Below, one piece after another: positions 24,661 to 33,358 of a DNA stretch of 64,000 bases (positions are counted from its first letter, which is position 1; each line of letters opens with the position of its first letter). The notes below the pieces were generated by a model. That model saw only the letters and a list, made by a program, of their open reading frames with translations. It did no database searches and was not told the origin of the DNA. This DNA comes from Stutzerimonas stutzeri. GTDB taxonomy: Bacteria > Pseudomonadota > Gammaproteobacteria > Pseudomonadales > Pseudomonadaceae. Location: the NCBI RefSeq assembly GCF_009789555.1, contig NZ_CP046902.1, positions 2,124,001-2,188,000 on the forward strand. Reading direction: 5' to 3'. The position numbers and the translations under genes were made by a program.

Positions 24661-25854
24661 ATGAACGAATCGAACCCCGGCGACGGGCGCTGGCTCAGCG
24701 TCGTTGCGCTGGCCCTGGCGGCCTTTATTTTCAATACCACGGAGTTTGTCCCGATTGCGCTGCTCAGCGACATCGGGCATTCATTCGACATGCCGCCTTC
24801 TCAGGTTGGCCTGATGCTGACCCTGTATGCCTGGGTCGTGGCGCTGATGTCGCTGCCGATGATGCTGTTGACCCGCAACATCGAGCGGCGAACCTTGCTG
24901 ATTGCGGTCTTCGTCGTCTTCATTGGCAGCCATCTGATCTCGAGCATGGCGTCGAGCTTCGGCATGCTGATGGTCAGCCGCATCGGCATCGCACTGGCGC
25001 ATGCGGTGTTCTGGTCGATCACCGCCTCGCTGGCGGTGCGCGTGGCGCCGCGAGGCAAACAGGCGCAGGCGCTGGGCTTGCTGGCCACCGGCAGTGCGCT
25101 GGCCATGGTGCTGGGGATTCCGCTGGGCCGGGTGGTGGGAGAGGCGCTGGGCTGGCGCACCACCTTCCTCTCGATTGGCGGGGTCGCGGCACTGGCGGCG
25201 CTCGGCCTGGCGCGGACGCTGCCGTTGTTGCCAAGCCAGAACTCCGGCTCGCTGCGCAGCCTGCCGGTGCTGTTCAAGCGACCCGCGCTGGTCGCAGCCT
25301 ATGGTTTGACGGCCCTGGTGATCACGGCGCAGTTCACCGCATACACCTATATCGAACCCTTCGCGCAGACCATTGCCCACCTGAGCGGCAACCTGACGAC
25401 CGCCGTGCTGTTGTTGTTCGGCGGTGCTGGCGTTATCGGCTCGTTCCTTTTCAGCCGGTACAGCGGCCGCTATCCACGGGGGTTCATGATCGGCGCGATC
25501 TCGACCTTGGCGGCGTGCTTGTTGCTATTGCTACCGGCGGCAAGCGATCCGTCCATGCTCGGGGCGCTGGTGGTGGTCTGGGGGGTTGCAGGCATGTGCT
25601 TCAGTCTGGCGTCCCAGTCGAAGGTGCTCGACCTTGCGTCCGATGCGACCGATGTCGCCATGGCCATGTTCTCGGGTATCTACAACATCGGAATCGGCGG
25701 CGGCGCGTTGCTGGGCAGCCTGGTCACCCGCCATCTGGGGTTGAGCGACGTCGGCATTGTCGCCGGGTTGCTGGCCGTGAGTGGCGTTGCGCTGTGCGGC
25801 TTTGCAACCTGTCGTTTCGCCAGCCCGACAGGCAGCGTCGCGCTTCGCGGTTGA
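24661..25854 (+). CDS. sotB: Sugar efflux transporter, major facilitator superfamily
   Basis: A 397-residue, 12-helix MFS transporter matching the SotB/YdeA group (E. coli SotB has 396), which exports L-arabinose and other sugars or IPTG-like compounds. The N-terminus has the group's FIFNTTEFVPIALLSDIG. The loop 2-3 region is MSLPMMLLTRNIERRTLL, the MFS motif-A equivalent, and the second half shows RYSGRYPRGFMIG. The start is the ATG at 24661, giving MNESNPGDGRWLSVVALAL; earlier in-frame codons give no better start. Its end is 25 bases from the convergent rlpA. Confidence 0.88.
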   Translation: MNESNPGDGRWLSVVALALAAFIFNTTEFVPIALLSDIGHSFDMPPSQVGLMLTLYAWVVALMSLPMMLLTRNIERRTLLIAVFVVFIGSHLISSMASSFGMLMVSRIGIALAHAVFWSITASLAVRVAPRGKQAQALGLLATGSALAMVLGIPLGRVVGEALGWRTTFLSIGGVAALAALGLARTLPLLPSQNSGSLRSLPVLFKRPALVAAYGLTALVITAQFTAYTYIEPFAQTIAHLSGNLTTAVLLLFGGAGVIGSFLFSRYSGRYPRGFMIGAISTLAACLLLLLPAASDPSMLGALVVVWGVAGMCFSLASQSKVLDLASDATDVAMAMFSGIYNIGIGGGALLGSLVTRHLGLSDVGIVAGLLAVSGVALCGFATCRFASPTGSVALRG

Positions 25855-25879
25855 TCACCGCGGCGCCCGGGCAGCCGAT

Positions 25880-26293
25880 TCAGTCGACCTTTTCGAGGCG
25901 CACGCGGATGACGCCTGAGCGCGCGCTGGCAATCTCTTCGAAGGCCGCTTTCGACAGATCGATGATGCGGCCCCGCACGAAAGGCCCGCGGTCGTTGATG
26001 CGTACCACCACGCTCTTGCCGTTGCGGGTATTGATCACGCGGACTTTCGTGCCGAACGGCAGGCTGCGGTGCGCGGCCGTCAGCGCACGCTGATCGAAGC
26101 GTTCTCCGTTGGCGGTCAGCTTGTTGTGGTGCTGGCTGCCGTAATACGAGGCCTTGCCCGAGCCGATCTGCTCGCTTGCCGCAGGGGGTGGCGCCGGGCT
26201 GGGTGTCGGCTCCCTCGGGGGCGGCGTCGCGCATCCGGCGATTGCGGCGACGATTGCCAGCGTGACGATCCAGCGAGCTGATCCTTTGAGCAT
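25880..26293 (-). CDS. rlpA: RlpA-like septal-ring lytic transglycosylase, lipoprotein
   Basis: A 137-residue precursor with a lipoprotein signal (MLKGSARWIVTLAIVAAIAG, lipobox IAGC with Cys ~21). A proline-rich linker and a double-psi beta-barrel domain (residues ~46-135) follow. RlpA cleaves glycan strands lacking stem peptides at the septum. The DPBB motifs are GKASYYGSQHHNKLTANGE, FGTKVRVINTRNGKSVVV, and the active-site RINDRGPFVRGRIIDLSKAA. There is no C-terminal SPOR domain, unlike full-length Pseudomonas RlpA, so this is a short paralogue. The start is the ATG at 26293, before the signal peptide. Confidence 0.85.
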   Translation of the reverse strand: MLKGSARWIVTLAIVAAIAGCATPPPREPTPSPAPPPAASEQIGSGKASYYGSQHHNKLTANGERFDQRALTAAHRSLPFGTKVRVINTRNGKSVVVRINDRGPFVRGRIIDLSKAAFEEIASARSGVIRVRLEKVD

Positions 26294-26513
26294 GTTCGGT
26301 CCTTGTTTTGCGTGGGTGTTTCGCCCGACCCGCTGTGCTTGCGATCGGCGCTGAACAGCAGACAACCGTTTCGCTCGAAGTTCAGCGCATCGCTGTGCGT
26401 AAGCCGCACGTGCCTTGCGAGGTTCGCAGGGCGCCGAAAAAGCGCTGGCCGCGCCTGATGGTCGGCGCCAAGGTCAGAATCGCCGGCGCAATGCGGCGAT
26501 CCTGTCCGACTCC

Positions 26514-27293
26514 TCACTCGTCGGGTTTGGCCAGCCAGGTATCGGCGATACGCTGGTACTCGCCGGTCGCCTTCGACAGATGCAACCACTGGTCGACGTA
26601 GGCCTTGAAGGCGCTGTCGTCGCGAGGCAGCAGGAAGGCCTTTTCGCTGTATTGCAGCGGCTTGTCGGGGTTCACCGCGCACAGGGTCGGGTAGTTGCGT
26701 TGCTGGTACAGCGCCTCGGAGGCATCGGTAATCATCACGTCGGCCTTGTTTTCGGCAACGGATTTGAAAATCACCGTGTTGTCATGGAACAGTTCCAGTT
26801 GCGCCTTGGGCAGTTCGCGATGAACGAATGCCTCGTTGGTGCCACCCGGTGGTTCGATCAGGCGAACCGAGGGTTGGTTGAGCTGCTCGATGGTCTGATA
26901 TTTATCGGTATCGTCGCAGCGCACGAAGGGAATCTTGCCATCCACGGTGATCGGGTCACTGAAGAAAGCCTTTTTCTGGCGCTCCAGGGAGATGGAAATA
27001 CCGCCCACGCCCATGTCGCAATGGCCGGCGAGAAAATCCGGCATCAGGGTCTTCCAGGTCGTCGGCACCCATTCGACCGTGACACCGAGGCTCTTGGCCA
27101 GCGACTCGGCGAGCGCAATGTCGATCCCTTCGTATTGCTTGTCCTCGCGCAGGAAGGTGTAGGGCTTGTAGTCGCCGGTGGTGCATACCTTCAGGCTTCC
27201 GCGCTGCTGGACAGCGTCGAGCAGTGAATCAGCAGGCGCGGCGAAACTCGCGCCGCTGGCCAGCAAGACGCCGGCCGCAATCAGAAATCTCAT
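26514..27293 (-). CDS. Periplasmic cyclohexadienyl dehydratase-like protein
   Basis: A 259-residue protein with a signal peptide (MRFLIAAGVLLASGASFA, cleavage after SFA at 18) and the solute-binding-protein fold. It resembles Pseudomonas PheC, which dehydrates prephenate and arogenate to phenylpyruvate and phenylalanine in the periplasm. Shared stretches include TTGDYKPYTFL, GIDIALAESLAKSLG, GVGGISISLERQKKAFFS, PPGGTNEAF and VDQWLHLSKATGEYQR. It could instead be an amino-acid binding protein, but no permease or ATPase gene is adjacent, which favours an enzyme. AAGGAACAACC precedes the ATG at 27293. Confidence 0.75.
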   Translation of the reverse strand: MRFLIAAGVLLASGASFAAPADSLLDAVQQRGSLKVCTTGDYKPYTFLREDKQYEGIDIALAESLAKSLGVTVEWVPTTWKTLMPDFLAGHCDMGVGGISISLERQKKAFFSDPITVDGKIPFVRCDDTDKYQTIEQLNQPSVRLIEPPGGTNEAFVHRELPKAQLELFHDNTVIFKSVAENKADVMITDASEALYQQRNYPTLCAVNPDKPLQYSEKAFLLPRDDSAFKAYVDQWLHLSKATGEYQRIADTWLAKPDE

Positions 27294-27449
27294 GGTTGTT
27301 CCTTGCAAGGGCGTGCCCGGAGAGGCCGCGGTTATTGTTCTGGCCCGCCACACTGGCCGGCAGGCTCGAACCTACCGGACCCTGGCCTCGGCTCGCAAGA
27401 GACAGCGGCCGATCACTACGGCCCTGCAACGCGAACTGGCAGCACGAAC

Positions 27450-29450
27450 TCAGGCGTGCGGTTTGTGGCGGATGGTTTTCAGCAGGTCGTCCGGCGTGAT
27501 GTGGCCAACCACGCTGCTGGCGCTGCCCGGCTGGGGCAGGTTGAGGATGTTGCCCTTGATCTTGCCGATCACGTGCATCTCGCAGGGCTTGCAATCGAAC
27601 TTCAAGGTGAGCACTTCGTCGCCGTGAACCAGTTGCATGGGCGCGACCTTGGTGCGAACGCCGGTGACGCCCTTGGCCTGCTTCGGGCACAGGTTGAAGG
27701 AGAACCGCAGGCAATGCTTGGTGATCATCACCGGCACTTCGCCGGTTTCCTCGTGGGCCTCGTAGGCCGCGTCGATCAGCTCCACACCGTAGCGCTGGTA
27801 GAAGGCACGCGCCTTGTGGTTGTAGACGTTGGCGAGGAAGGACAGATGCGACTCCGGGTACACCGGCGGCGGCACGCTGACGGCCTTGCGGCTGCCTAGC
27901 GGGCGGATGGCTTCGCGGGCTTCGGTGAGCGCCTCGATGGCTTCGCGGCGCAGGGCCTTGAGCTGCGAATTGGGGATGAAGAAGGCCTGGGGTGCGTTCA
28001 CCTCGACTTCTTCGGCGTGGTAGATCGTGGTGCCCAACTGGCTCAGCAGATCGGCGATCTGTCCAGGCACCTGCTCGGGCTTTTTCGCTTCGCCAAACGG
28101 GCCGGCCAGCGAAACCGTGGCATAAGCGCCTTCTTCGCTGGTGACGTGCAGCTCCAGCTCATCGGCGCGCAATTTTGCAAGCCAACGCACGCCAACGCGG
28201 CGTTCGGCGGAGGTCTTGAGCAGCGCGTTCTGCCAGTTGTGGTCCAGGTTGCGGTTCAGCGGATGGTTCGGTCGCAACTGGCGCAGGGCGGCGGGCATCT
28301 CGTTGGGCTCGACGCGGTATTGCCAGAACGATTGGCCGTCCTCTTCGAACTGTTGCAGCGGCTCGACCACACTGGCGCGAAAGCCCACCACTTCGCGCTT
28401 GATCAGCACGTTCAAACCGTCGCCATTGGACAGCGGTTCGCGCGTCTGGACGGTCAGGTCGTGCTTGCCTGCCTTGAGCACTTCGCCCACGGCCAGGCCG
28501 GTAAAGGTCGGTGAATCGAAAGCGCCAATGTCGATCTTGCGGTCGCTGACGAAATAGTCGGTGCTGCCTCGGTGGAATGTCTTGTCCGGGTCCGGCACGA
28601 AGAAATGCGCGGTGCGGCCACTGGAGGCGCGGGCCAGATCGGTGCGGTCTTCGAGAATCTCGTCGAGGCGCTGGCGGTAGTAAGCGGTGATGTTCTTCAC
28701 GTAGCTCACATCCTTGTAGCGGCCTTCGATCTTGAACGAACGCACGCCAGCATCGACCAATGCGCGCAGGTTGGCGCTCTGGTTGTTGTCCTTCATCGAC
28801 AGCAGGTGTTTGTCGAAGGCGACGACGCGGCCCTGGTCATCTTTGAGCGTATAGGGCAGGCGGCACGCCTGCGAGCAGTCGCCACGGTTGGCACTGCGTC
28901 CGGTCTGCGCATGCGAGATATTGCATTGGCCGGAGAACGCCACGCATAGCGCGCCATGAATGAAGAACTCGATGGCTGAATCCACTTCATCTGCAATCGC
29001 ACGGATTTCCTGCAGGTTCAGTTCGCGCGCCAGCACCAGTTGCGAGAAGCCAGCCCGGGCCAGGAAGCGGGCGCGCTCCAGGGTGCGGATATCGGTCTGG
29101 GTGCTGGCGTGCAGCTCGATCGGCGGGATGTCCATTTCCATCACGCCCATGTCCTGCACGATCAGCGCATCGACCCCGATCTCGTACAACTGCCAGATCA
29201 GCGCGCGCGCCGCTTCCAGCTCGTCATCATGAAGGATGGTGTTGATGGTGACGAACACCCGCGCATGAAACAGATGGGCAAATGTCACCAGCCCGGCAAT
29301 GTCCGCGATGCTGTTCTCGGCATTGTGCCGCGCACCGAAACTCGGCCCGCCGATATACACCGCATCGGCGCCATGCAGGATGGCTTCCTTGGCAATGGTC
29401 ACATCCCGCGCGGGGCTGAGCAGTTCGAGGTGGTGCTGGGGTAGGGACAT
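27450..29450 (-). CDS. rlhA: 23S rRNA 5-hydroxycytidine C2501 synthase (peptidase U32 family)
   Basis: A 666-residue U32-family protein matching E. coli RlhA (YdcP, ~650), which installs 5-hydroxycytidine at C2501 of 23S rRNA. It begins MSLPQHHLELLSPARDVTIA. The U32 core has GADAVYIGGPSFGARHNAEN, then a cysteine cluster CNISHAQTGRSANRGDCSQ with a further Cys nearby, typical of the family's Fe-S-binding cysteines. A long C-terminal part (residues ~330-666) carries the DUF3656-like region and an OB-like end with DCKPCEMHV. The start is the ATG at 29450; the frame extends much further upstream, but that sequence belongs to no known domain. It could be confused with TrhP, which is shorter (~450). 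Confidence 0.88.
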   Translation of the reverse strand: MSLPQHHLELLSPARDVTIAKEAILHGADAVYIGGPSFGARHNAENSIADIAGLVTFAHLFHARVFVTINTILHDDELEAARALIWQLYEIGVDALIVQDMGVMEMDIPPIELHASTQTDIRTLERARFLARAGFSQLVLARELNLQEIRAIADEVDSAIEFFIHGALCVAFSGQCNISHAQTGRSANRGDCSQACRLPYTLKDDQGRVVAFDKHLLSMKDNNQSANLRALVDAGVRSFKIEGRYKDVSYVKNITAYYRQRLDEILEDRTDLARASSGRTAHFFVPDPDKTFHRGSTDYFVSDRKIDIGAFDSPTFTGLAVGEVLKAGKHDLTVQTREPLSNGDGLNVLIKREVVGFRASVVEPLQQFEEDGQSFWQYRVEPNEMPAALRQLRPNHPLNRNLDHNWQNALLKTSAERRVGVRWLAKLRADELELHVTSEEGAYATVSLAGPFGEAKKPEQVPGQIADLLSQLGTTIYHAEEVEVNAPQAFFIPNSQLKALRREAIEALTEAREAIRPLGSRKAVSVPPPVYPESHLSFLANVYNHKARAFYQRYGVELIDAAYEAHEETGEVPVMITKHCLRFSFNLCPKQAKGVTGVRTKVAPMQLVHGDEVLTLKFDCKPCEMHVIGKIKGNILNLPQPGSASSVVGHITPDDLLKTIRHKPHA

Positions 29451-29551
29451 GAGCGCGGACCGGCTGCGAATCGAGAGTCGCGCATTGTAATGGCTTGCGG
29501 CCGGTTTGGGACTGCCCGCCGGGCATGTGGTACAGCGCGCCCTCGTACCGA

Positions 29552-29887
29552 TCAAACCAGCGCGCAGACCGCCCAGACGATCCCACCCACCGCGGGCAGC
29601 CCCGTGGCCAGGCGAGGGGCGTAGGGGATCAACAAGAGCAGGGCGAAGCCGGTGAGTGAGATCAGGCCGAACCAGGCAACCACTGCCATGCCGCTGGGCC
29701 AGACATGCCCTGCCACATACACGGCGAGGCCGAGCAGGACACTCCCGGCTGGAACGCAGAGGCGACGGAGCCGAGCCGGCACGCGCGGACTGACCAACTG
29801 TTTCCAGTGGCGCTCTTTCCCAAGACAGAAACCCAGCATGCCGGCATATGCCAGCACGACGCTGGCGAGCAATACGGAACCGTTCAT
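29552..29887 (-). CDS. DUF3325 membrane protein
   Basis: A 111-residue membrane protein with three to four hydrophobic helices (residues ~3-22, 46-64, 68-88, 95-110), of the DUF3325 family. Members usually accompany PepSY-type membrane proteins and TonB-dependent receptors in iron-uptake operons, as here. The ATG at 29887 overlaps the end of the PepSY gene by 4 bases, showing translational coupling. Function unknown; a role in siderophore or haem iron reduction at the inner membrane is a guess from context. Confidence 0.82.
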   Translation of the reverse strand: MNGSVLLASVVLAYAGMLGFCLGKERHWKQLVSPRVPARLRRLCVPAGSVLLGLAVYVAGHVWPSGMAVVAWFGLISLTGFALLLLIPYAPRLATGLPAVGGIVWAVCALV

Positions 29888-31503
29888 GACGAGGTTCCCG
29901 AAACTGGACGGTTGAGAGGGGCTGAACGCGCTTTTCGGGCATCAACAACTGCTGGGATTTTCCAGGCTGTCCAGGCCAGCAACAGGCCCATCACCAGCAC
30001 ACTGACGACAAGAGACAAGCGCAGGCTATCCAGCGACAGGTGACCGGACACCAGGTCCAGCAGAGGCAGGCCGAGCGCCAACACCGCGGCGGCGAATAAC
30101 TGTTCACGCCAGGCCTGAATCGGCTTACGGACCCAACCATGAACCCAGCTCAAGGCCCAGATACCGAAGAACAGCCGCAGCTCCCAGTCTTGCCGGCTGG
30201 CCAGTTCTGCCGGTAACAGCCGGTTGCTCCACAGCAGCGAGATGCAGGCCAGCGAAAGGCCGGCCACTGTCGCCACGTTGATGCTTTCCACGAACCGGAG
30301 GAAGGACTGGTTAGCCTTGGTTTGCTTGCGTTGCTTGACGGTGTACAGCACAAGCCCGGTGGCGATCATGCCGCAACTGACCATGCCGCAGATGAAATAC
30401 AGCCAGCGCATCGGATAGCCACCGAACTGCGCGAAGTGCAGACCGGCCATCACCCGTTGAGTCAGCTGGCTGGCGCGCGACGGCTCCGGCGCCTTGATCA
30501 GCTCACCGGTCACGCCATTGAAAACCATGCCTTCGCCCTTGGTCAGCTCGATGCGATTGCCCAGTACCGGTCGCGCGGTGACTTCAGCGTTGGCTCTGCC
30601 TGGATTACTGACGGCCAAGCCGCCAATCATGCCTGCGCCATAATATTCCTCGGCACGGCGGACGATCTCGCCTAGCGGAAGCAGAGGCGCTACCGGTGCC
30701 GCGCCCGATTTGCTGCGCCCCTCGCCACGTGGTGCCTGTTCACCGCGACCGGGTTGCTCACCGCGCGCAGCTTGCCCTTGCTGCTCGGGTTGGCTTTGCT
30801 CGGCGGCACGGGCCGGCTGCGCCTCGCGGAAATAGGCCTGGCGATCGCCGTCATACAGGGCATCGACCGCGGCCGGCATGTAGATCAGGAAGAAGATCAC
30901 CAGACCGGTGTAGGTGATCATCAGGTGGAACGGCAGGAGCAGGACGGCACTGGCGTTATGGCCGTCGAGCCAGGAGCGCTGCCCCTTGGCCGGGCGGAAG
31001 GTGAAGAACTCCTTGAAAATCTTCTTGTGGATGATGATGCCGCTGATCAGCGCCACCAGCATCGCCATCGCCGCGAACCCGACCACCCAGATACCGAGCA
31101 GCCGCGGCATGTGCAGCGTGTAGTGGAAATGGAAGAAGAAATTGCCGCCGATGGTTTCCCGTGCTTCGACGGTCTCGCCGGAAATTGCGTCCAGTTGCGT
31201 ACGTTCGGCGCCGCGGCGGCGCTCGCCCACGCTGACGCTGAGATCCGGTGAGCGCTCGGTCGGCAGGCTGATGGCCCAGTTCGATTCATCGCTGTGGTGC
31301 GCCATCAACCACTGTTGGGCGACGTTAGCAGCCGCCGCCGGTGATTGCGCCCGATCTACCAGCTCCGGTTGCATCCACCAGGTGATTTCCTTGTCGAACA
31401 CCGCCAGGGTCCCGGTGAGAAAGATGGCGAACAGCACCCAGCCGAGGAGCAGGCCACACCAGGTATGTAGCCAGGACATCGATTGTGTCAGGCTGTGCTT
31501 CAT
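29884..31503 (-). CDS. PepSY-associated TM protein (iron-uptake type)
   Basis: A 539-residue inner-membrane protein of the PepSY_TM family (PiuB-like), implicated in ferric-siderophore iron release or reduction. TM1 is at ~13-34 (WCGLLLGWVLFAIFLTGTL). A periplasmic PepSY region, conserved helices with FHYTLHMPRLLGIWVVGF, and FHLMITYTGLVIFFLIYMP follow. Four further helices lie in the last 190 residues. An unusual hydrophilic Gln/Gly/Arg/Glu-rich linker (~residues 226-265) interrupts the second periplasmic loop. The start is the ATG at 31503, overlapping the DUF3649 stop by 4 bases. Paired histidines in the TM segments could bind haem. Confidence 0.88.
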   Translation of the reverse strand: MKHSLTQSMSWLHTWCGLLLGWVLFAIFLTGTLAVFDKEITWWMQPELVDRAQSPAAAANVAQQWLMAHHSDESNWAISLPTERSPDLSVSVGERRRGAERTQLDAISGETVEARETIGGNFFFHFHYTLHMPRLLGIWVVGFAAMAMLVALISGIIIHKKIFKEFFTFRPAKGQRSWLDGHNASAVLLLPFHLMITYTGLVIFFLIYMPAAVDALYDGDRQAYFREAQPARAAEQSQPEQQGQAARGEQPGRGEQAPRGEGRSKSGAAPVAPLLPLGEIVRRAEEYYGAGMIGGLAVSNPGRANAEVTARPVLGNRIELTKGEGMVFNGVTGELIKAPEPSRASQLTQRVMAGLHFAQFGGYPMRWLYFICGMVSCGMIATGLVLYTVKQRKQTKANQSFLRFVESINVATVAGLSLACISLLWSNRLLPAELASRQDWELRLFFGIWALSWVHGWVRKPIQAWREQLFAAAVLALGLPLLDLVSGHLSLDSLRLSLVVSVLVMGLLLAWTAWKIPAVVDARKARSAPLNRPVSGTSS

Positions 31504-31787
31504 CGCAACGCCTCCAGCAACTGTGGCCAGAAGCCGATGACCGCCATGGGCGCAGCCAACGCCAGCCCCGCCCATGCACGCCATGCGCTGCGGCAGCCGA
31601 AGGCCCAGAGAATGGCCGCTGTATATAGGATGAAAGCTGCCAGCGTCGCGACGACCACTGCATCCGATTTAGCGAAGGGAAGCAGGCGTGCCATCGCCGC
31701 CGTGCAACAGTAGGTGAACACGTAGCCGCCGAGCACGGCCGCGAGGGTTCGCGATATGACCGGCCAAGGTTGTAACGGGGCTTTCAT
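31500..31787 (-). CDS. DUF3649 membrane protein
   Basis: A 95-residue protein with three predicted membrane helices (residues ~12-32, 38-60, 66-90), of the DUF3649 family. The family is annotated as iron-uptake associated because it is almost always next to PepSY_TM and TonB-dependent receptor genes. The ATG at 31787 gives MKAPLQPWPVISRTLAAVLGG; a longer frame to 31895 runs into the preceding methyltransferase's end. Its stop overlaps the PepSY start, and it belongs to the same minus-strand unit. Confidence 0.82.
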   Translation of the reverse strand: MKAPLQPWPVISRTLAAVLGGYVFTYCCTAAMARLLPFAKSDAVVVATLAAFILYTAAILWAFGCRSAWRAWAGLALAAPMAVIGFWPQLLEALR

Positions 31788-31845
31788 CGGTGCGTTCTCT
31801 TCATGAACGGGACGTGGAGCGCTCCGCTGTGCGGCGCCGTCGCGA

Positions 31846-33144
31846 TCATGCGTTGCCTGTGGGGTGGTGAATGGCTGTTCCGCAATCCTCCACAACTTTC
31901 AATTTCAGCTGGTTCCGTTTGATCCAGGCCTTCAGCTTGTTGACTTGCTCACCGCAGTTGAGGTCATCCGGACGCTGGGGATGGATATAGCCTTGCCACA
32001 TCAGCATCTGCAGTGCTTGGGATAACGTCGCGAGCGCTTGGGTGAAGGCGGGTAGTTGCCTTAGCTCGGCGAACGTGGCGGGGCGCTCGGTCAGCTTTTC
32101 CAGCAGAGGCGAGAAGATCTCACCTGGGCCTTGTATTTCGCCTATCGGCGTTTGGAAGGACAGCGCGCCTGACCGCGGAGCTTCGGGTAGGAGCTGAAAC
32201 CGAAGGGCATCGATCTGACGCAGAAGATCCTGTGAATTCAGGCGCACCGGAGCACGCTGAAACAGGTCGCTGCGCTGGTGCTGGTTTCTGGCCAGATCCT
32301 TGACCGTTTCTCTTAGCGCCGGTGAGGTCAGCCTTGCCAGGTGCGGCTGGACGGCACCCGGTACGGACAGGCCGTCCAGATTGTCGAAGGCGCTGGCACT
32401 GCCCAGATAAGAGACGCCGGCCTGTGCCACCCGTTGGTGAACATCGGTCGAATGCTGCGGTGTCCAATGGTCGGTCAGAAAGTCATGGGCGAGATACGAG
32501 GCTGGCTTGTGCTTGAGTGACCGAATTTTTTCGCTCAGGTTGGGCTGGTCCACAAAGGTGCCGGCAGCGTCCAGCTCACAGACGAAATCCAGTGCGGCTT
32601 GAAGCTTCTGCTCAGACGCGCCTGGTAATTGTCGCGCCAGGTCATTGAGCAGCTTCTGCACTGGAACCATTTGCGTCGCGCCTGGGTGACACATGTAGTG
32701 CAGATAGAACACGCCTTTGGGTTTCAACGACTTCGCGACCAACTGCAGGATGCCTTGCTGCTGGCTTGGCGCGATCCAGGACCAGGCGCCATGGGTGGCG
32801 ATGAAATCGAAGAACAGGTGGTTGTGCTGAGCGAAGTGGGTGAAGTCGGCCTGGACGAAATGGATGTTCTTGATGTCCATCGAATCCGCGGCCGAGCGCG
32901 CGATGTTCAGCGCTTTCTCGTTGATATCCACCCCAACGAACTGACCTTGCGGGTTCGTCATTGCGGCGATGAGCAGGTTGATGCCCATACCGCAGCCCAG
33001 TTCACAGTAGGAATAGGGCCTGGAAATGTCGGGCGCCGCCGACCCTAGAAACGTGACCAGACTGGTCAGCCAGACAGGCTGGATCTCCCTGTGAAAGTGC
33101 GGCGGGTAGGCCACATCCGTCACGTAGCCATCATTGCTGCTCAT
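31846..33144 (-). CDS. SAM-dependent methyltransferase with a methyltransferase regulatory domain
   Basis: A 432-residue protein. Residues ~40-165 are a class I methyltransferase domain with motif I YCELGCGMGINLLIAAM, acidic post-II VGVDINEKALNIA, and HGAWSWIAPSQQQGIL. Residues ~215-300 resemble the 'methyltransferase regulatory domain', and a helical C-terminal part follows. The substrate is unknown: the location inside an iron-uptake unit suggests modification of a siderophore or of a membrane component, but this is inference. The start is the ATG at 33144 (MSSNDGYVTDVAYPPHFHRE); the frame to 33420 overlaps the TonB receptor. Two tandem hairpins lie between it and that gene. Confidence 0.82.
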   Translation of the reverse strand: MSSNDGYVTDVAYPPHFHREIQPVWLTSLVTFLGSAAPDISRPYSYCELGCGMGINLLIAAMTNPQGQFVGVDINEKALNIARSAADSMDIKNIHFVQADFTHFAQHNHLFFDFIATHGAWSWIAPSQQQGILQLVAKSLKPKGVFYLHYMCHPGATQMVPVQKLLNDLARQLPGASEQKLQAALDFVCELDAAGTFVDQPNLSEKIRSLKHKPASYLAHDFLTDHWTPQHSTDVHQRVAQAGVSYLGSASAFDNLDGLSVPGAVQPHLARLTSPALRETVKDLARNQHQRSDLFQRAPVRLNSQDLLRQIDALRFQLLPEAPRSGALSFQTPIGEIQGPGEIFSPLLEKLTERPATFAELRQLPAFTQALATLSQALQMLMWQGYIHPQRPDDLNCGEQVNKLKAWIKRNQLKLKVVEDCGTAIHHPTGNA

Positions 33145-33258
33145 GGTGCTTGACCTCTGGCGCGTCCGGTCGGAGCCGGTCCGTTTGCATTGCAGACGCT
33201 GGGTGTTTGGTTCGGTTTCGCTGCGGGTTAGGCGGAACCTGTCTTGTCGGATCTGAGC

Positions 33259-33285
33259 CGTAGGGCCAATGTGCTCGGCCCTACG
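33259..33285. terminator. Hairpin 2 downstream of the TonB-dependent receptor
   Basis: Perfect 9-bp arms CGTAGGGCC (33259-33267) and GGCCCTACG (33277-33285), 9-base loop. With the hairpin at 33308-33344 it forms a tandem pair between the receptor and methyltransferase genes. Confidence 0.5.
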
Positions 33286-33307
33286 ATCTCGGCGTGCACA
33301 ATCTCGT

Positions 33308-33344
33308 ACGCTCCCTGGCGAAACAACGGATCGCCAGGGAGCGT
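33308..33344. terminator. Hairpin 1 downstream of the TonB-dependent receptor
   Basis: Perfect 14-bp arms ACGCTCCCTGGCGA (33308-33321) and TCGCCAGGGAGCGT (33331-33344) with a 9-base loop, starting 15 bases beyond the receptor stop on the minus strand. There is no T-tract. It may attenuate rather than end transcription into the downstream genes, or protect the receptor mRNA 3' end. Confidence 0.6.
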
Positions 33345-33358
33345 CACTCACTGATGAA

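Noticed and set aside
24552..26093. A 513-codon plus-strand frame overlapping sotB
   Set aside because: Its sequence is low-complexity Ala/Gly/Arg/His-rich and out of frame with the clear 397-residue MFS protein.
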